NCBI RefSeq assembly: GCF_010093535.1
Contig: NW_022985163.1
Coordinates: 1,800,305-1,864,304, forward strand
Length of the DNA: 64,000 bases
Reading direction: 5' to 3'
Source: Lindgomyces ingoldianus
Lineage: Eukaryota; Ascomycota; Dothideomycetes; Pleosporales; Lindgomycetaceae
Both the position numbers and the translations under genes were made by a program. Below are positions 32,830 through 44,949 of the stretch, one piece after another. How positions within the stretch are numbered: the stretch's first letter is position 1; every line of letters begins with the position of its first letter. Under the pieces are notes generated by a model that was not told the DNA's origin, made no database searches, and saw only the letters and a program-made list of their open reading frames with translations.

Positions 32830-35800
32830 CTGCAATCGAGATGTGTAGCGCACAGCATCTGGCCGCAAGTGGATCCTAAGTTGACCATCCAAATGATCTC
32901 CAAACCAAGAGCTCCAGAGATGCCGCTAATAGCTGAGTTTTCACCAGCCTCCAACGTCGAAACGCCTACGCACATGAACAAGCTATCAACAAGCGGTGTT
33001 AGAGCCTTTAAAGAAGCCATTAAATACTACAAGATTAAGGCTGACAAGTACAAGAGTGACAGACATAATTATAAAAGAGAGCAATTAAGCCTCTAACAGA
33101 TTATTGTCTTTATCTAGTTAACAGTTAGCCCGCATCTACAGCGTACATGCTGTTCCCCAGATTAACCACTCAGACAGTAGATTACAAACCTTAAAGCCAC
33201 AGTAGGCGTCAACAACTAATTCAAACAAGAACGCGCGCACAACCAATACAATGCATCCCTAAAGCTACCAAGAAACGCAAGCATATAGGACCTGTAGCTA
33301 GCAGAGTATAACTACGCTGCCACAGAAGCAGAGACACAAAATGTTCTAAAAACAACGCAGTTTAATGCTGTAGCAAAGGACTTTCTAACTACTATAAATA
33401 AAGTCGCCCCTTATTAGTCTATAACTTTTTAGGAAAGCAGACAGTTTACACTAGACATAAATTAAAAAGAAATAATAAAGCGCTTTTAAAAACATATAAT
33501 GTTAAATTATCTAATATGTATAAAAAAGCATAAAGCTACCTTTATAATAGATAACTTATTATACCTTACTAAAAGTAGGAAAACTACCTAGGGCATAAAC
33601 AAGGACGCCTGTAGTGCAGAAGTTGTAATGTTAAGAAAATAAAGTAGACCTTAACATTAACATTATTAAAAAGATAATAGAAAGTTATTTTTAAGCTAAA
33701 AACCTGCTAAAATAGGAGGCACTAAATGTCCTACATGCAGACACATCTATGCACTAAAGGACTGCTTCTATGTCTATCTAGACAGAGCACTAGACTAGTA
33801 GATGCTAAATAAGAGAGTTAAAGAGCTTATAGCATTAAAGCGTAAGCATAACTTAGAATTTTAAGGCCTACTAAAAGAGCAGCGTAGACATAATTTAAGG
33901 ATACTAATTCTAAAAAGTTTACATACACCTACGCTAGAGATATAAGAAGACTAACTTAAAAGCTAGAAAGTATTAAGAGTTAAGGCAGCTACATTACTAG
34001 CTATAGTTAATTTAAACTAGAACAGATATCTACTAAGAGAATTATTTATCCTTAACTTAAGCTTAACATGCTACATTATAAATAATTCTAATTAGATCTA
34101 TAACTATTGTTTACTAACACTAGAAGACTTTATCTAGTCTAGAAACTCTTATGTATAGATTTAAAGCTATAGATTAATTATACTAAGCCTAAAAAGTAAG
34201 CATAGAACACATAGTTAAGCATATAGTCTTGTACTACATAACGCTGCACTGTGCCTAGACCTGCTGTGTAACCTAGTCTTGTTCTGCCTACTGTAACAGA
34301 AAGGAATCTAGTAGGACACATAAGCAGAACTAACTGCTTTAAAGGCCCTAGATAGGATAATAATTAGAGATCTTATAAAGATTTATAGCTAATAGGTGTT
34401 AGAGTACTATCTACTATAGAAGGGCTTATATTATACACACATAATTAACATAAGAACTAAATATAGTCTATAAAAGGCATTAGCAGAGCTATAGCATAAG
34501 CGTCTAGGACACTCTAGACTAGCTACACTTTAACACCTTATACAGTAAGCTAAGAGGGTGTAAATTAAAGGAATTACAATAGTCTAATGTAACTTATGTA
34601 GTAAAGCTAAGATATAATAATAAATTAGCTGCGCACTGTAAATTAGTAATAGTAGACCTAGTAAGAGACTGTTAATTAATTTCTATGCATATAAAGCATA
34701 AAGCATTATAAAAGAGCAAAGTTAAATGCTAATTACTAATAAGTATTCTAGCCTCTAGTAGGACCTCTACTTTAAAGATAATAAGCTTACTAAATTAATT
34801 ATTAAAGCTCTTATAATCTTTATCTTTCTTTTAAAGAACTATTATAATATTACTGTAAAAGTTATTAAAGCTAATAATAAGATTATAACAGTAAAACTAG
34901 AGGTAGAACACTAGCTAGCATTACATAGAATAACTATTAAGCCTTTAGCACTAGATACACAAGCCTAGAACAGAGGAGCTAAACACTTAGAGGGTGTAAA
35001 TAAGAAGAAGTTATAGGCTATGCAACTAGATGCTAACCTACTATAGAACATATAGCTATACATTACTAAAGCTAGCGTATACCTATATAATTAGACGCTA
35101 AACTATGCTAACAACTAGAAGACACTATATAAGATCTTCTTTATATAAGTAGCTCTAAATAATAGAGTTATTATGTTAATTTAAAAGCTAAGCTTTACAC
35201 ATCTAAAAGCCTATAGCTATAAAGCATTTATAATAACTAATAACACGCATTAGAATAAATCTAAGCTATAAAGGCTAGACTTAAAGGCGTAGATTAGATA
35301 TCTAGTTAAGTACTAATTATTAAACATCTACTGTGTATAAATACTACTGCTAGCAAAAGTAATCTATACACATAACATTATTTTTAATAAACACTTAATC
35401 TTTAGCAGCAAGCTTAAAGACTTAATAGATAACTTTATGTATAACATAGTAAAAGAAATTACTATATATATTAGAATAATTAAGCTTCTAACACCTAGTT
35501 ATTAGCTAGAGACAGAGTTGTTTTATAAAGATAACACTGTAGATAATACATTAAATTTTAACAAAGTAGACCTACTAGGCTACTATTAAGAAAAGAAGAT
35601 TAGAGATAACTATCTGTCTCCTCTAAACACTCTGCTACCTATAGCATTACTTATGCAGTTAATAGCTAGAGCAGCACTAAAGCTAAGCTAAATAGAGTTG
35701 CTAAAGACTGTACTATAGGCTGTAGCCTTTATAGCTAGCATAAGATCTAGAAGTGTAGAAAAGCATAGCAGTAAGACACTAAATAAAGCAGCATTAATAA

Positions 35801-36325
35801 GAATGCTATTTAAAAAAAAGACACTTTATAGAAGCTAGCTGCTACTTTTACTATTAACCTAAAAGTAACTAGAGAAGCACCCTCTACATAAGATGTTTAA
35901 GGCAGCAGAAAGAACGCACCTAGACAGTTATTAGACAATAAAATCTTAGACAGAGGTCTAGATAAAGCTAATTAAGGCAGCTAGACAGCAGATTCTAGAT
36001 TATATGTAGGTGTACACCTATAAGCTTAATAAGCACTATAAATTGCAAAGATGTAAAGCGTAACTAGTAGTCTATAGTAATTAATAAAGAAACATTACTA
36101 CACAAGATACCTACACTGCTACCCTAGCAAGACGCTTATTTTAAATGCTAATAGTAATATCTACACGCTTTAACCTAGAGCTTAAATAATACAACATAAC
36201 TAACACGTTTATACATGCAGCAATTAACTGCAATATCTACATGCAGATGCTAAGAAGCTATTAGAAACTAAGTATAATACTAAAGCTTTAAAAAGCACTA
36301 TATAGCCTATAAATTTCTTCTTTAC
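32830..36325 (+). pseudogene. Copia gag-pol, 5' part (Gag, protease, integrase, start of RT)
   Basis: The first 90 codons (to about 33096) are uninterrupted and look like Copia Gag (ISKPRAPEMP..., then HMNKLSTSGVRAFKEA). Later parts are interrupted by CAA/CAG-type stops. Recognisable are a protease-like INNSNQIYNY segment (about 34080-34105), an integrase zinc region with HKRLGHSRLATLQHL and C..C (about 34500-34610), a long integrase core and the start of reverse transcriptase with NTFIHAAINCNIYM (36207-36245) up to KALYSLQIS. RIP is dense in integrase and lighter in Gag. The coding region continues at 44950. Confidence 0.75.
36321..36325. repeat. Target-site duplication TTTAC (left)
   Basis: Matches 44945-44949 exactly, bounding the Gypsy element. 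Confidence 0.95.
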
Positions 36326-36528
36326 TGTGAGAGCACTGTGAAGCAGGAAGCGTGAAGCGCAGAAGGGGGTACAGGATAGTATTGATAGACGAATCCTTGA
36401 GGAGACTCAGGGGTTCGTAAGAGGATATATATATATGTGCTGGGGCACGTGACGGGACGTCATGTGCCCAAGGCTGGGCCGAGGGCTCTCCGGGGAGAGT
36501 CCGAGGCATGTCCAAGTTGACCGTGACA
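36326..36528 (-). repeat. Gypsy 3' LTR
   Basis: 203 bp with TATATATATAT at about 36427-36437, a plausible promoter TATA element when read in either direction, and an ACGTGACGGGACGTCA region. It retains C at the two positions where the other LTR has T. Confidence 0.92.
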
Positions 36529-37583
36529 TGGCCCCCCTCCTTCTGCAGGTCGTCCTCGATCCTGCGATTGGATAGGTAGGATATCATGGTAACTTGGACT
36601 AGCCCCAGGCGGACCTGCGGTGGGGACCGTACGGGTTACGCCTGGGTAGTACTCATCACTGGTGACTGAACTCCGGAAAACCTCAGTGAGGGAAAACCAT
36701 GTCTGGAGAAGTACAACTAGGAGAGTCAGAACGTTATTACTAGCGCTGTAGCTGCTAATGTAGGGCGTTCTTGTCTCATCAGGTTAAGCCTGATGGGCCT
36801 GCAGAGGCTAAGTAAAGCAGATAGTCTGTAATTAAAAAGCCTGCTTCTATAGAAGCAACCTAAGATTGCAACTTTTCTTTCTTACTATCTAGTTAAGGTC
36901 TGCTTTTAAAGGTCCTAAGGTTTCAGTTTTAGTACTTGTGGGTACCGCAGGGCATCCGTGGATGCACCGCTCCTGCGCGGGTAGTTCCCTTAAATGCAGC
37001 GGTTAATCGCTGGGTCTTTCCTGTTAGGAGGATGGTTATTAGTAAGCTTATAACATCGCGATTTTATTTAAAATGGCTTAGAGTCCTAATGTATTGCCAG
37101 GACAGTTCCGAGGTTGGCGCTGTAAAGCTCCTGAGACTGAATCTGTAGCTGCTCTAGTCTAGGGTTGCAAGTGCCGAATAGGGAGGTGTGGTGCCATATG
37201 AGCAAGTTGTTCCGCCAGTTCCCTTAAGTACTGACGAATTAGTGCTTTAGGGATATCTCCGTGCGCAAAATGCTTAAGGATGATGCTTTTAATGCGTCGC
37301 TATTTGCTGGGAGTAGTTGCTCTTCTGGTTGGTTAGGTGCAAGCATGAGTGACAGTTTCCTTAAGCTGTTCGCGTGTTTCCTTATCTCTCTAACGTTCTA
37401 TACTAAGCAGGTTGTAGGCAGTGAGGCTCTAGGGCGACTCTAGACCTCACATGGAGTGGAGAAGGTGAGTGCGGGTTTAGGTATAAAACACTGTTCCTGC
37501 TGCTTCTAAACCTTTCTTTCTCTACCCTTACTTTAGCTCCTCTCTAACTAGTCCTTCTAGCTATAACCTTCTCTTCCCTTACT

Positions 37584-38457
37584 ATGCCTATTACATCTCT
37601 CGCCTAGTGCTCTAAAGAGGAGATTCCTGCGCATGTCTATGAGCTCCCGCCTCACTTAGAGCCTCAGCCGCCACTCATCTGGAAATGGTGCTGTGGCTGT
37701 GTCGCTGCGCTGTTGTCTAAGAAAGGCGGTAAGGAGCCCTTAGCTTCTGATCTTCGCATAGCTGTGAACGCTGGCGTGTGCATGAAAAGCACGCTGTTTA
37801 GTGTTTGCAAAGGCTGTGTTAACAGGAAGGCGGGTGGCTGTGTGGAAGTAGGTCTTTTAGAGCTCTTTAAGTTCATGCTGACTGTGTACAGCTTAATCCC
37901 TGCTTCTGCCGCGCTGGAAATATCCTCTAGTACTATATTAACTAAGCTCTTAACCGCGACAGACGCGCTGTTGAGACCGCAGGTAACCTAAGTTAAGAAC
38001 CTGACCTGGACGCTAAGGCTCAGCTCTGCTATTGGGAGGATGTCCTCCTATACGCCCTAGCCCTTAGGGAGCATATTAATGCATACTCCTAGTGGCTGAA
38101 GCGTGAGACTGAGGGCTTTACGCCGGCGGAGTATGCCCAGCAGCGTTAGGTTTCTTGGGAACACAACTATGAGCGGCACAAGGTATGTCTTAGTATTGCA
38201 GGTTATTTGGATTGTAGCTGACTTTGCTTTAGAGTGGTCTTGGTGGCGTTGGCAAGAACCATCTAAACAATACTGTTGTCTGGTCTGAGTCTGAGGCGAT
38301 TTTCCTTAAGGACGGCCGCGCAACTAACCAGGAGAAACAGTGGTACTACTACAGGCCGAATATACCCGCCGCCAAGGAGGTGAGCTCGCCGGTTGTGAAT
38401 TGGCGGTCTAGTACAGCACAGATGGATTGGGAGCGCGCAGAACCTTTGTTCTACTAA
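37584..38457 (+). pseudogene. Antisense ORF inside the Gypsy element, apparently spliced, unknown function
   Basis: It runs opposite to gag-pol in the non-pol segment before the 3' LTR. From ATG 37584 a frame is open, apart from one TAG (37605), to about 37990; it includes WKWCCGCVAALL and a cysteine pattern CKGCVNRKAGGC (C-x2-C-x7-C). A second frame (LDAKAQLCYWEDVLLYALAL..., then FTPAEYAQQR) continues to 38182, with three TAA/TAG codons in CAA/CAG-like positions. There GTATGT (38183) starts a 50-bp intron with GCTGAC and a TTTAG end (38232). After it 74 codons are open (GLGGVGKNHLNNTVVW..., NIPAAKEV..., AQMDWERAEP) to TAA at 38455-38457. One frameshift lies between the first two parts, near 37950-37990, by small indel or an unseen intron. 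I do not recognise a family. Antisense genes in this position are known in some plant Gypsy elements; here it is inferred from ORF and splice signals. Confidence 0.5.
38183..38232 (+). other. Putative intron in the antisense ORF
   Basis: 50 bp, GTATGT donor, GCTGAC branch-like sequence 10 bases before the end, pyrimidine-rich TTTGCTTTAG acceptor; phase 0 joins CACAAG to AGTGGT. Confidence 0.5.
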
Positions 38458-38719
38458 GAGAGTGGCTAGCAATGTTTTTAGGAATCTTTAGGATGTTCCT
38501 GTCATATATGTGGATGATACCTAGTCCGGACTTCACCCGGGACCTCTCTGGGTCTGGTGGGGCCCTGGACAGTACCTTTAATACAGACATTCACACCCTG
38601 CTCTAGGTCATGACCTTGTAAGCTGCATGAAGTTGAAATTTTGCAGTAAAGAGTATAAGTTGTTGCTCTATCCTCTCTCTATCTGCATGCTAACTTTCTT
38701 TAGCAATTCCTGCGTTGCG

Positions 38720-41700
38720 GAGTTTGGATTGCATCAGGTTTCGCTGCAGGTGCCAAAGTCAGTGCGGTTGTCCCCTAGGGGGTACCCGCAGGTGTAGCGT
38801 TTGGCTGTCGCTTCTGTTGCGATGTATTGCGCAGGGCAAGCTAATAATCCTAAAGAACTTCCTTGCAGTTGTTAAGGTGTTCCTTAGGTTCCTAGGTAGA
38901 GTCCTTAAGAGGCCACCTAAGCTACTTTACAAGGAACTGTTGTCCTGCCTTTAGATCTTTGTGTTTAAGAATTCCTTCAACCTCATAGCAGTCTCTGCTA
39001 TCTGTCTCCGGGACGTGTACGGGCCTAGGCCGGAAGGGCTTTTCTTAAAGAGGCTTGTTCTATTGCTCTAGCAGTGAAACATAGAAGACAGGATAGATCC
39101 TTTGCATTAATTGTGGTAGGTCTAGCTAGTATGCTAGCTTCCTAATTTTCTTAAGTACCTTAAAGGGTCCTAGGTACGTCACATTAAGCTTCTTTAATAA
39201 ACGCTGTGTTCTAATGTGCTTTAACTTTAGGATAACTTAATCTCCCACACTAAAGTGCTTCTCTAAATGCTTAGTGTTGTACCATTTGACCTGGTGCCGC
39301 TGCGCCTGCTTAAGGCATGAGCGCGCGGCTTCCCATTGCTCGTTCCATCTCGAGAGATGAGCGACCACCTGGTCCCGCAGGGCCGGTGCCTTTCCAGACT
39401 TGTCCCATACCTGGGGCGGGCGCCTGAGCCAATGATCGTCCTCGACCCCGTCAAAGCCCTTTGGGGTGACCCCGTACGCTACGCGTATTGGGCATTCGCC
39501 GTGGGAGGAGTGTTTCTTGGAGTTGTAAGCATACTCCGCGTACGGTAGCAGCTCGCACTAATTGTCCTGCTAGTAGTTTAAGTACAACCGCAGGAATGAC
39601 TCTAATTCTTAATTTTAACGCTCAGTTTGCCTGTCAGTCTAAGGATAGAAAGCTGTACTAAGCTAGTGGTTAATCTTTAAGTAGAAGCAGATGTCTGACT
39701 AAAACTGACTGGTAAAGATTGAACTATGATTAGAAATGAGGGTATCTAGTGGTCCTATCTTCATAAAGAATTGCTCCTTTAGAAGGGTAGCTAGTTTTCT
39801 TGCTGTGATGGTCTTAGTAACGGGAAGGTACTAGACGTACTTTGAGAAGCGGTTAACAAGTACTAGGATTAAGTTATAAGTACTGCCTGTAGAGTCTCTT
39901 AACTCTAGCAGGTTAGTAACAAAGTCTAGCAAGTAGTGCCTTTATAGGGAAGTAGGTAGGGGTAAAGGTTCTAGCAACTCCTAGGGCTTATGCTGCTGAA
40001 TCTTATTTAGCTGGCATGGTGCGCACCTCGCGACGTACTCGTGAACGTCACAGCAAAGGTACGGCCAGTAGTATTTCCTTTTAAGGAGGTCTGTAGTCTT
40101 TTCAACACTGTAATGCTCTCTTATGGGGTTGTTGTAGTTCTTTGTCAGGATGTTTTAACGCAAGGCTTTATTGTCTGGGATCCACACTCTCCCATTCCTG
40201 CGCAGGACACCTATGGGGTTATGCTCCCAAAATGGGGTGCCCTTTTTCACCTTACCCGCCTTCCTTTCTGTTAAGAGCGCATTTAACTAATAGGCCTTAT
40301 TAGTTTCCTGCACCTGCTTAACGTACTTAGAGAGACGTTCTAGGACCTCTAGAGCATAGGCGTTTTTATCTTGCACAGCTGCAACAGCGAGATAGTTTAG
40401 CGACAACATCCTGTAGATGTAAGGGCGACAAAGGAACTCCTCTGTAACATCCTAGGTCTGTTGTCGCATTATGGGTTCCCTGTAGGGGACCCGTAGCGCT
40501 TTGGGATCAACCGCCCCGTGACCGCCATAGTCTGTGGGAACGACGGGTTAGGTTGATAGAGGCGTACCTCTGATGATTAACGTCATGTTAGGTGGATTTG
40601 GGGATTCCCCGGGTATAGTACAGCACCTCGCCAGGTCACTGTCAGGAGAAGTCATACCACACGCTGCCTGACTAGCGCAACAAGCTGTGGACGTTTAAAT
40701 TGCCCACACCTAAAGCTTCTGCTGCAAAGTTGGGAGCATTGCGTCTCGCAGCGATTTTGCTTCTCCTAAGGAGACCCCTTTTGCGTAATTAGGTCTCCTA
40801 GATAGTCTGTTAGCTAGGTTCTCTAGACCTAGCTTGTATTTAATCTCAAAATCAAACCGCGCTAGCTCTTCCGCCTAGCAGGCTTGCTTAGGGGAGAGCT
40901 CCTTTGTTGTCATGAAATAGCGCAGATTGTTGTGATTAAAGAGTACCTAGATTATGCTTAGGGCGTACTCTAGGTAGTGCCTCTAATGTTTAAAGCTCTC
41001 TACAATCGCGCACAACTCCTTGTTGTGCGTATGCTAACAGAGTTGTGGGCCGCTTAACTTGCGGCTCTAGAAGGCTATGGGCCTCCAGTGGCAATTCACT
41101 GCTAGCTTAGAGAACTAAGGCTGGAGCAGTATTGCTGCTATAGCAAACTCAGAAGCGTCTATAATAATTATAACTAGCTTTAATAGATTAAAGTGCTGGA
41201 GGACTAGGGCATCTATAAATTTTAACTTAAGAGTTAGGAAGGCGTTGCGGGCCTTTTTAGGCCAGAACTATTCCTAGTACCACTTTGTGGGACCCTTGCA
41301 ATTCTGCTTCGCTTCCTTCTTCTTTTTCAAGTCGGGGCCCCTACGGGGCGGACTCGGGGCTTAAGCGGCCGTTATATAGTTAACTAGTGGGCGTGCGATC
41401 TCTAAGTAATTGTGGACAAATCTTTAATAGAAGTTTGTAAAGCCTAGAAATACCTAGATGTCCTTAAAGCTCTCTAGCTCAGGCCATTCCTTAATTGTCT
41501 GGACGCGCAATAAGTCTATTACTACACCTTCTAGCGTGACTATAAAGCCTAGGAACTTAACAGCCTTTGTCTTAAAGGAACATTTAGATGCCTTACAGTA
41601 CAGTCCTTATTCTACTAGTTAATTAAGAACCTTAAAGACATGTTGCTTATAGTCCTTTTTGTCTTTAGAGTAAATGAGGATGTTGTCTAGATAGACAACA

Positions 41701-42440
41701 CACGTCCTATTTAACAAGCCTCCTAAAGCCCTATGGATATAGGACTGAAAGGTGGCCGGGGCATTGGCTAGGCTAAAGGGCATAACAAGGTACTTAAAAT
41801 GCCCGTACCGCGTCTTAAAGGCAGTCTTCCACTCATCCCCTTCCTTAATGCAAAGCCTATAGTAGGCGTTGTGAAGGTTAAGCTTTGTAAAGACCTTAGC
41901 CTTTAACAGGCAATCTAACATCTTGCTTACAAGCAGGATAGGATATTAGTTCTTAATCATAATTTTGTTAAGACCTTAATAGTTAACATAAAGTCGCAGT
42001 GTCCCATCTAGTTTTGGGACAAAGAGGATAGGAGCACCCGCTGGCGACCTGCTTGGGCGTATCCAACCCTTCTCCTGGGCCGCATCGAGGTATTCCCGCA
42101 GGATATCCAGTTCGTGGCGGGAGAGGTTATAGATTGGGAGGTTCGGAATCTTCTTTCCCTCCTCAATCTCTATGGCATGATCATGCTCGCCGTTCGGCCT
42201 GAGGATGTTCGTACGATGTTTGCTGAAAGCGTACCACCGAGAGTGGAACTCAGGGGGAACATGCGCGAGTTCCTCAGGGTCCGGAGCGTCGTCAGCATCA
42301 TCAGTGCCTGGATACCCATCGCTGTCGTCGGGAAGTACCCGGGCAACGCCCGCGGGCAGTGTGGCCCGGCGGTGGCCTTAATCATGGATACTGGCTACCA
42401 CACAATAGGCCATGGCTTCGGGAAGCTATAAGAGCTTTAG
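38720..42440 (-). pseudogene. Gypsy pol (RT, RNase H, integrase, chromodomain), partly broken
   Basis: Reading on the minus strand from about 42440: a linker with LPIYNLSRHELDILREYL and GWIRPSRSPAGAPILFVPK (about 42000-42150), then an open stretch at 41921-41619. That stretch carries TKLNLHNAYYRL, LVMPFSLANAPATFQ and the catalytic box YLDNILIYSK, where the second Asp of YxDD is now Asn. RNase H and integrase follow to about 39,200, with H..C zinc residues (CAPCQLNKIQ), LLDFVTNL, FYPQTDRQTER, HSSHGECP and WNEQWEAARSCLKQAQ. A chromodomain (YEVEGILKHK...FLVKQLRWP) lies at about 38850-39000. Stops are TAG/TAA replacing glutamine or tryptophan. Both limits are approximate. Confidence 0.82.
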
Positions 42441-44632
42441 GAACGTCTTAACACACTTCTAGAGATGCTTCTAAATCTTAAGCATGTACTTCTTTAACTA
42501 GAGCAGCCCTTAACAATGAAAGTACTCTGCATCCTGCACCACGTCGCCACTAGGCCTGGGGGCTTGCGGAGCAGGTTCGGGGTGTCCCCGAAGCAGTTCC
42601 TCTAAGAGGGCTTCCTTCCTGACATTGTTGCTTATTAGTTGAATAGTATGAGAGGTAGGGTGCAGCACGTATGCGGTCTCCCCAGGACTAAAGTCCTTTA
42701 GGAGCTTCTTAGCAGATACTAACTAAATTCTACTGTTGTTGTTCTCCTACTACTTAAATGTACTGTCTTTAAAACAGATTTTAGGGTTAGCTTCTTGCAG
42801 CTAAGGATACCCTAAGATTAGGTTGTAACCTAAGAAATTAGCTGACTAGAATCTTTAGGGGCTAACTTCTTTATTAGTACCCCTGTTGTCTGTGCAGACA
42901 AGGGAAAGATCATATGGCGATCCTAACTGTAATTAGTGATTGTTGATAAAGCTCGCGTCAGGCTTTTTATGGTGGTGCTCACACAAGAGGCTATATTCCT
43001 GAATAACGCTAGCGTTTATTAGGTTCAATTTGGCACCCATGTTGTAAAGGCCGCAGAGGATGGTTGTTCCGCCGTTAGGAAGTTTAAGCTGCACCTAAAC
43101 TGCAATGTGGAGCTGCTTGCCATTTAATTTAGGCCCTAGTTGCAAGCGTGCAAGATTTGCAACTAGGGCTTCTCTTTTTTTATGCCATTGTTATCCTTCT
43201 GGTTGAATTAGTTCTTCTAGTAGGGCTTGTGTTTACTAGAGGTCTCTTGAGGCGTTGTTGCAGCGGTATCAGTCCTCTGTACTAGGGACTGTTAGTTGCT
43301 TATTAATTAGCCTGTAGGCTTCTGGTCTTGTCTTTTATCTTTCCACTACTGTTAAGAGTTTGAGGTAGAGCGGGACCGCTTTTTTTTCTAAGTTGAAGCG
43401 TCCCCGGAGCTGGCCTAGGGCGTTATCAGAGCTCGCTCAGGGCGAGCGACAGTTTTGGCGTTGCGTACAGCGCGCTTAAACTCTGGCCAAGTGTTCACAG
43501 ACTCGAGTGAGCTGTTGCGCTGCATTTCTCTTTAGATAGATTCTAAGAGGCGGCTCTATACAAAGGCAATTTTAATCTTATAGAGTTCCTCTCTGTTAGA
43601 GGTTTAGAAAGGAGTGTTTTTTAGAAGACCCTCTCGCTAAGATAGCTGGGCAATAAAAGTGTTAAATATATCGCCTACTTTCTACTCTGTATTCTAAAAG
43701 TGATAGTAGTTCTTGTACTGCGTTAGGAGAGGATCCTAGGTAAGCTCGCGTACTTTAGTTTAAAGCTGAGCCCAGGTTTCAATAGTGCCTTTGTTGATAG
43801 CGCGACTAATTAGGTCCTTGTGGACTTTAAACTAGATCTAGTTAACAATCTATTAGGTTTAAGTAGCAGAGTCATCTAGGAGGTCCACGTATTCCCAGAT
43901 ACTGTTCATATCTCTCACCCAGGTGTCTACCTGCTGTGGGGTTAGAGACTTCTTCAAGGAGCTAAGCTTTAGAGGGGCCTTAATCTTAGACAGCCAACTT
44001 AGGGTCTTGTCCAGGCCAGCTTGGGATTAGAGTTGATCCAGAGTGGTCCTAAGAGATAGGCCAAGGGTTGCGGAAGCAATCTAGGCCTGTTTGTGAGCTC
44101 AACTAATTTCAGCTTCTAGAGCTCCTTTGGCCTCAAGCTAAAAGGCTTTTGTGAGGAGTAATTGTACAAACGCTTTATTAGTCAAGGGTTGCACCAGGAC
44201 GGCAGTAGAGCTAGTTTGGGCCTGCCCTGGAAGGGTACCGCGGCGTATCGCGTTTGCCCCTGTCGCTAACAGTTGCTGTGAGTGGCCTATAGGGAGCTGA
44301 CCAGCAGTCTCTAGAGTTCTGAAACCTGGGGGGCTTGGTGTGACAAGGGGGTTGTTTGATCCTTGTCTAGTGTGACCTAAAGAGTTTCCAGGTTCAGTCT
44401 AACTGCGTCCCTAACAGTTTCTAGGGTCTTGCTTATCCCCTAACTTAGAGACTTGGTGTTCCTCATCTTCCACCTCTTGTACTCGCTGATCTGGTGGAAT
44501 TTGGTTGAGGCGCTAGGACGCGAGGTGCTCAAGGAGTTGAGCACTGGGGTCGTCATAGGGCGTCTCCAGGACGGCCTCGGAAGGGGTAGTGGCTGTGGCC
44601 CTGCTTTTGCGTGTGCGACTGCCGTTGGCCAT
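42441..44632 (-). pseudogene. Gypsy gag and protease region, interrupted by RIP-type stops
   Basis: ATG at 44632 opens MANGSRTRKSRATATTP, a basic, serine/threonine-rich Gag start. Later are LSKIKAPLKLSSLKK and MNSIWEYVDLLDD with YxxxFxxP-like Gag core sequence (about 43600-44000), then a low-complexity region. The protease-like segment TTILCGLYNMGAKLNLIN (Asp-Ser/Thr-Gly site degraded) is near 43040-43080. Glutamine codons often became stops. The boundary between Gag and Pol is not marked by a clear stop. Confidence 0.6.
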
Positions 44633-44741
44633 TGTTGTTATAGCTCTTTAATTGAGGTGGAGCTTGAGGAGCAGTAGTAGAAGTGGCCTTCTGTTCTTCA
44701 AACTGACTGCGTCTCTGTAGGAGAGTATAAAGGATTTAAAT

Positions 44742-44944
44742 TGTGAGAGCACTGTGAAGCAGGAAGCGTGAAGCGCAGAAGGGGGTACAGGATAGTATTG
44801 ATAGACGAATCCTTGAGGAGACTTAGGGGTTTGTAAGAGGATATATATATATGTGCTGGGGCACGTGACGGGACGTCATGTGCCCAAGGCTGGGCCGAGG
44901 GCTCTCCGGGGAGAGTCCGAGGCATGTCCAAGTTGACCGTGACA
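44742..44944 (-). repeat. Gypsy 5' LTR
   Basis: 203 bp, identical to 36326-36528 except T at two positions, one of them a CA-to-TA change. Confidence 0.92.
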
Positions 44945-44949
44945 TTTAC

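Larger units (their letters stand above)
36326..44944 (-). mobile_element. Ty3/Gypsy chromovirus, 8.6 kb, complete with both LTRs
   Basis: 203-bp LTRs at 36326-36528 and 44742-44944 (TGTCACGG...TCTCACA read on the minus strand) and 5-bp TSD TTTAC. A minus-strand purine tract AGAAGGAGGGGGGCCA abuts the 3' LTR at 36529. The LTRs differ at only two sites, both C versus T (near 36411 and 36417). Coding order on the minus strand is Gag, protease, reverse transcriptase, RNase H, integrase, chromodomain. About 2.2 kb between the chromodomain and the 3' LTR hold an additional antisense ORF. Stops of the RIP type are present but far fewer than in neighbouring elements. Confidence 0.93.
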
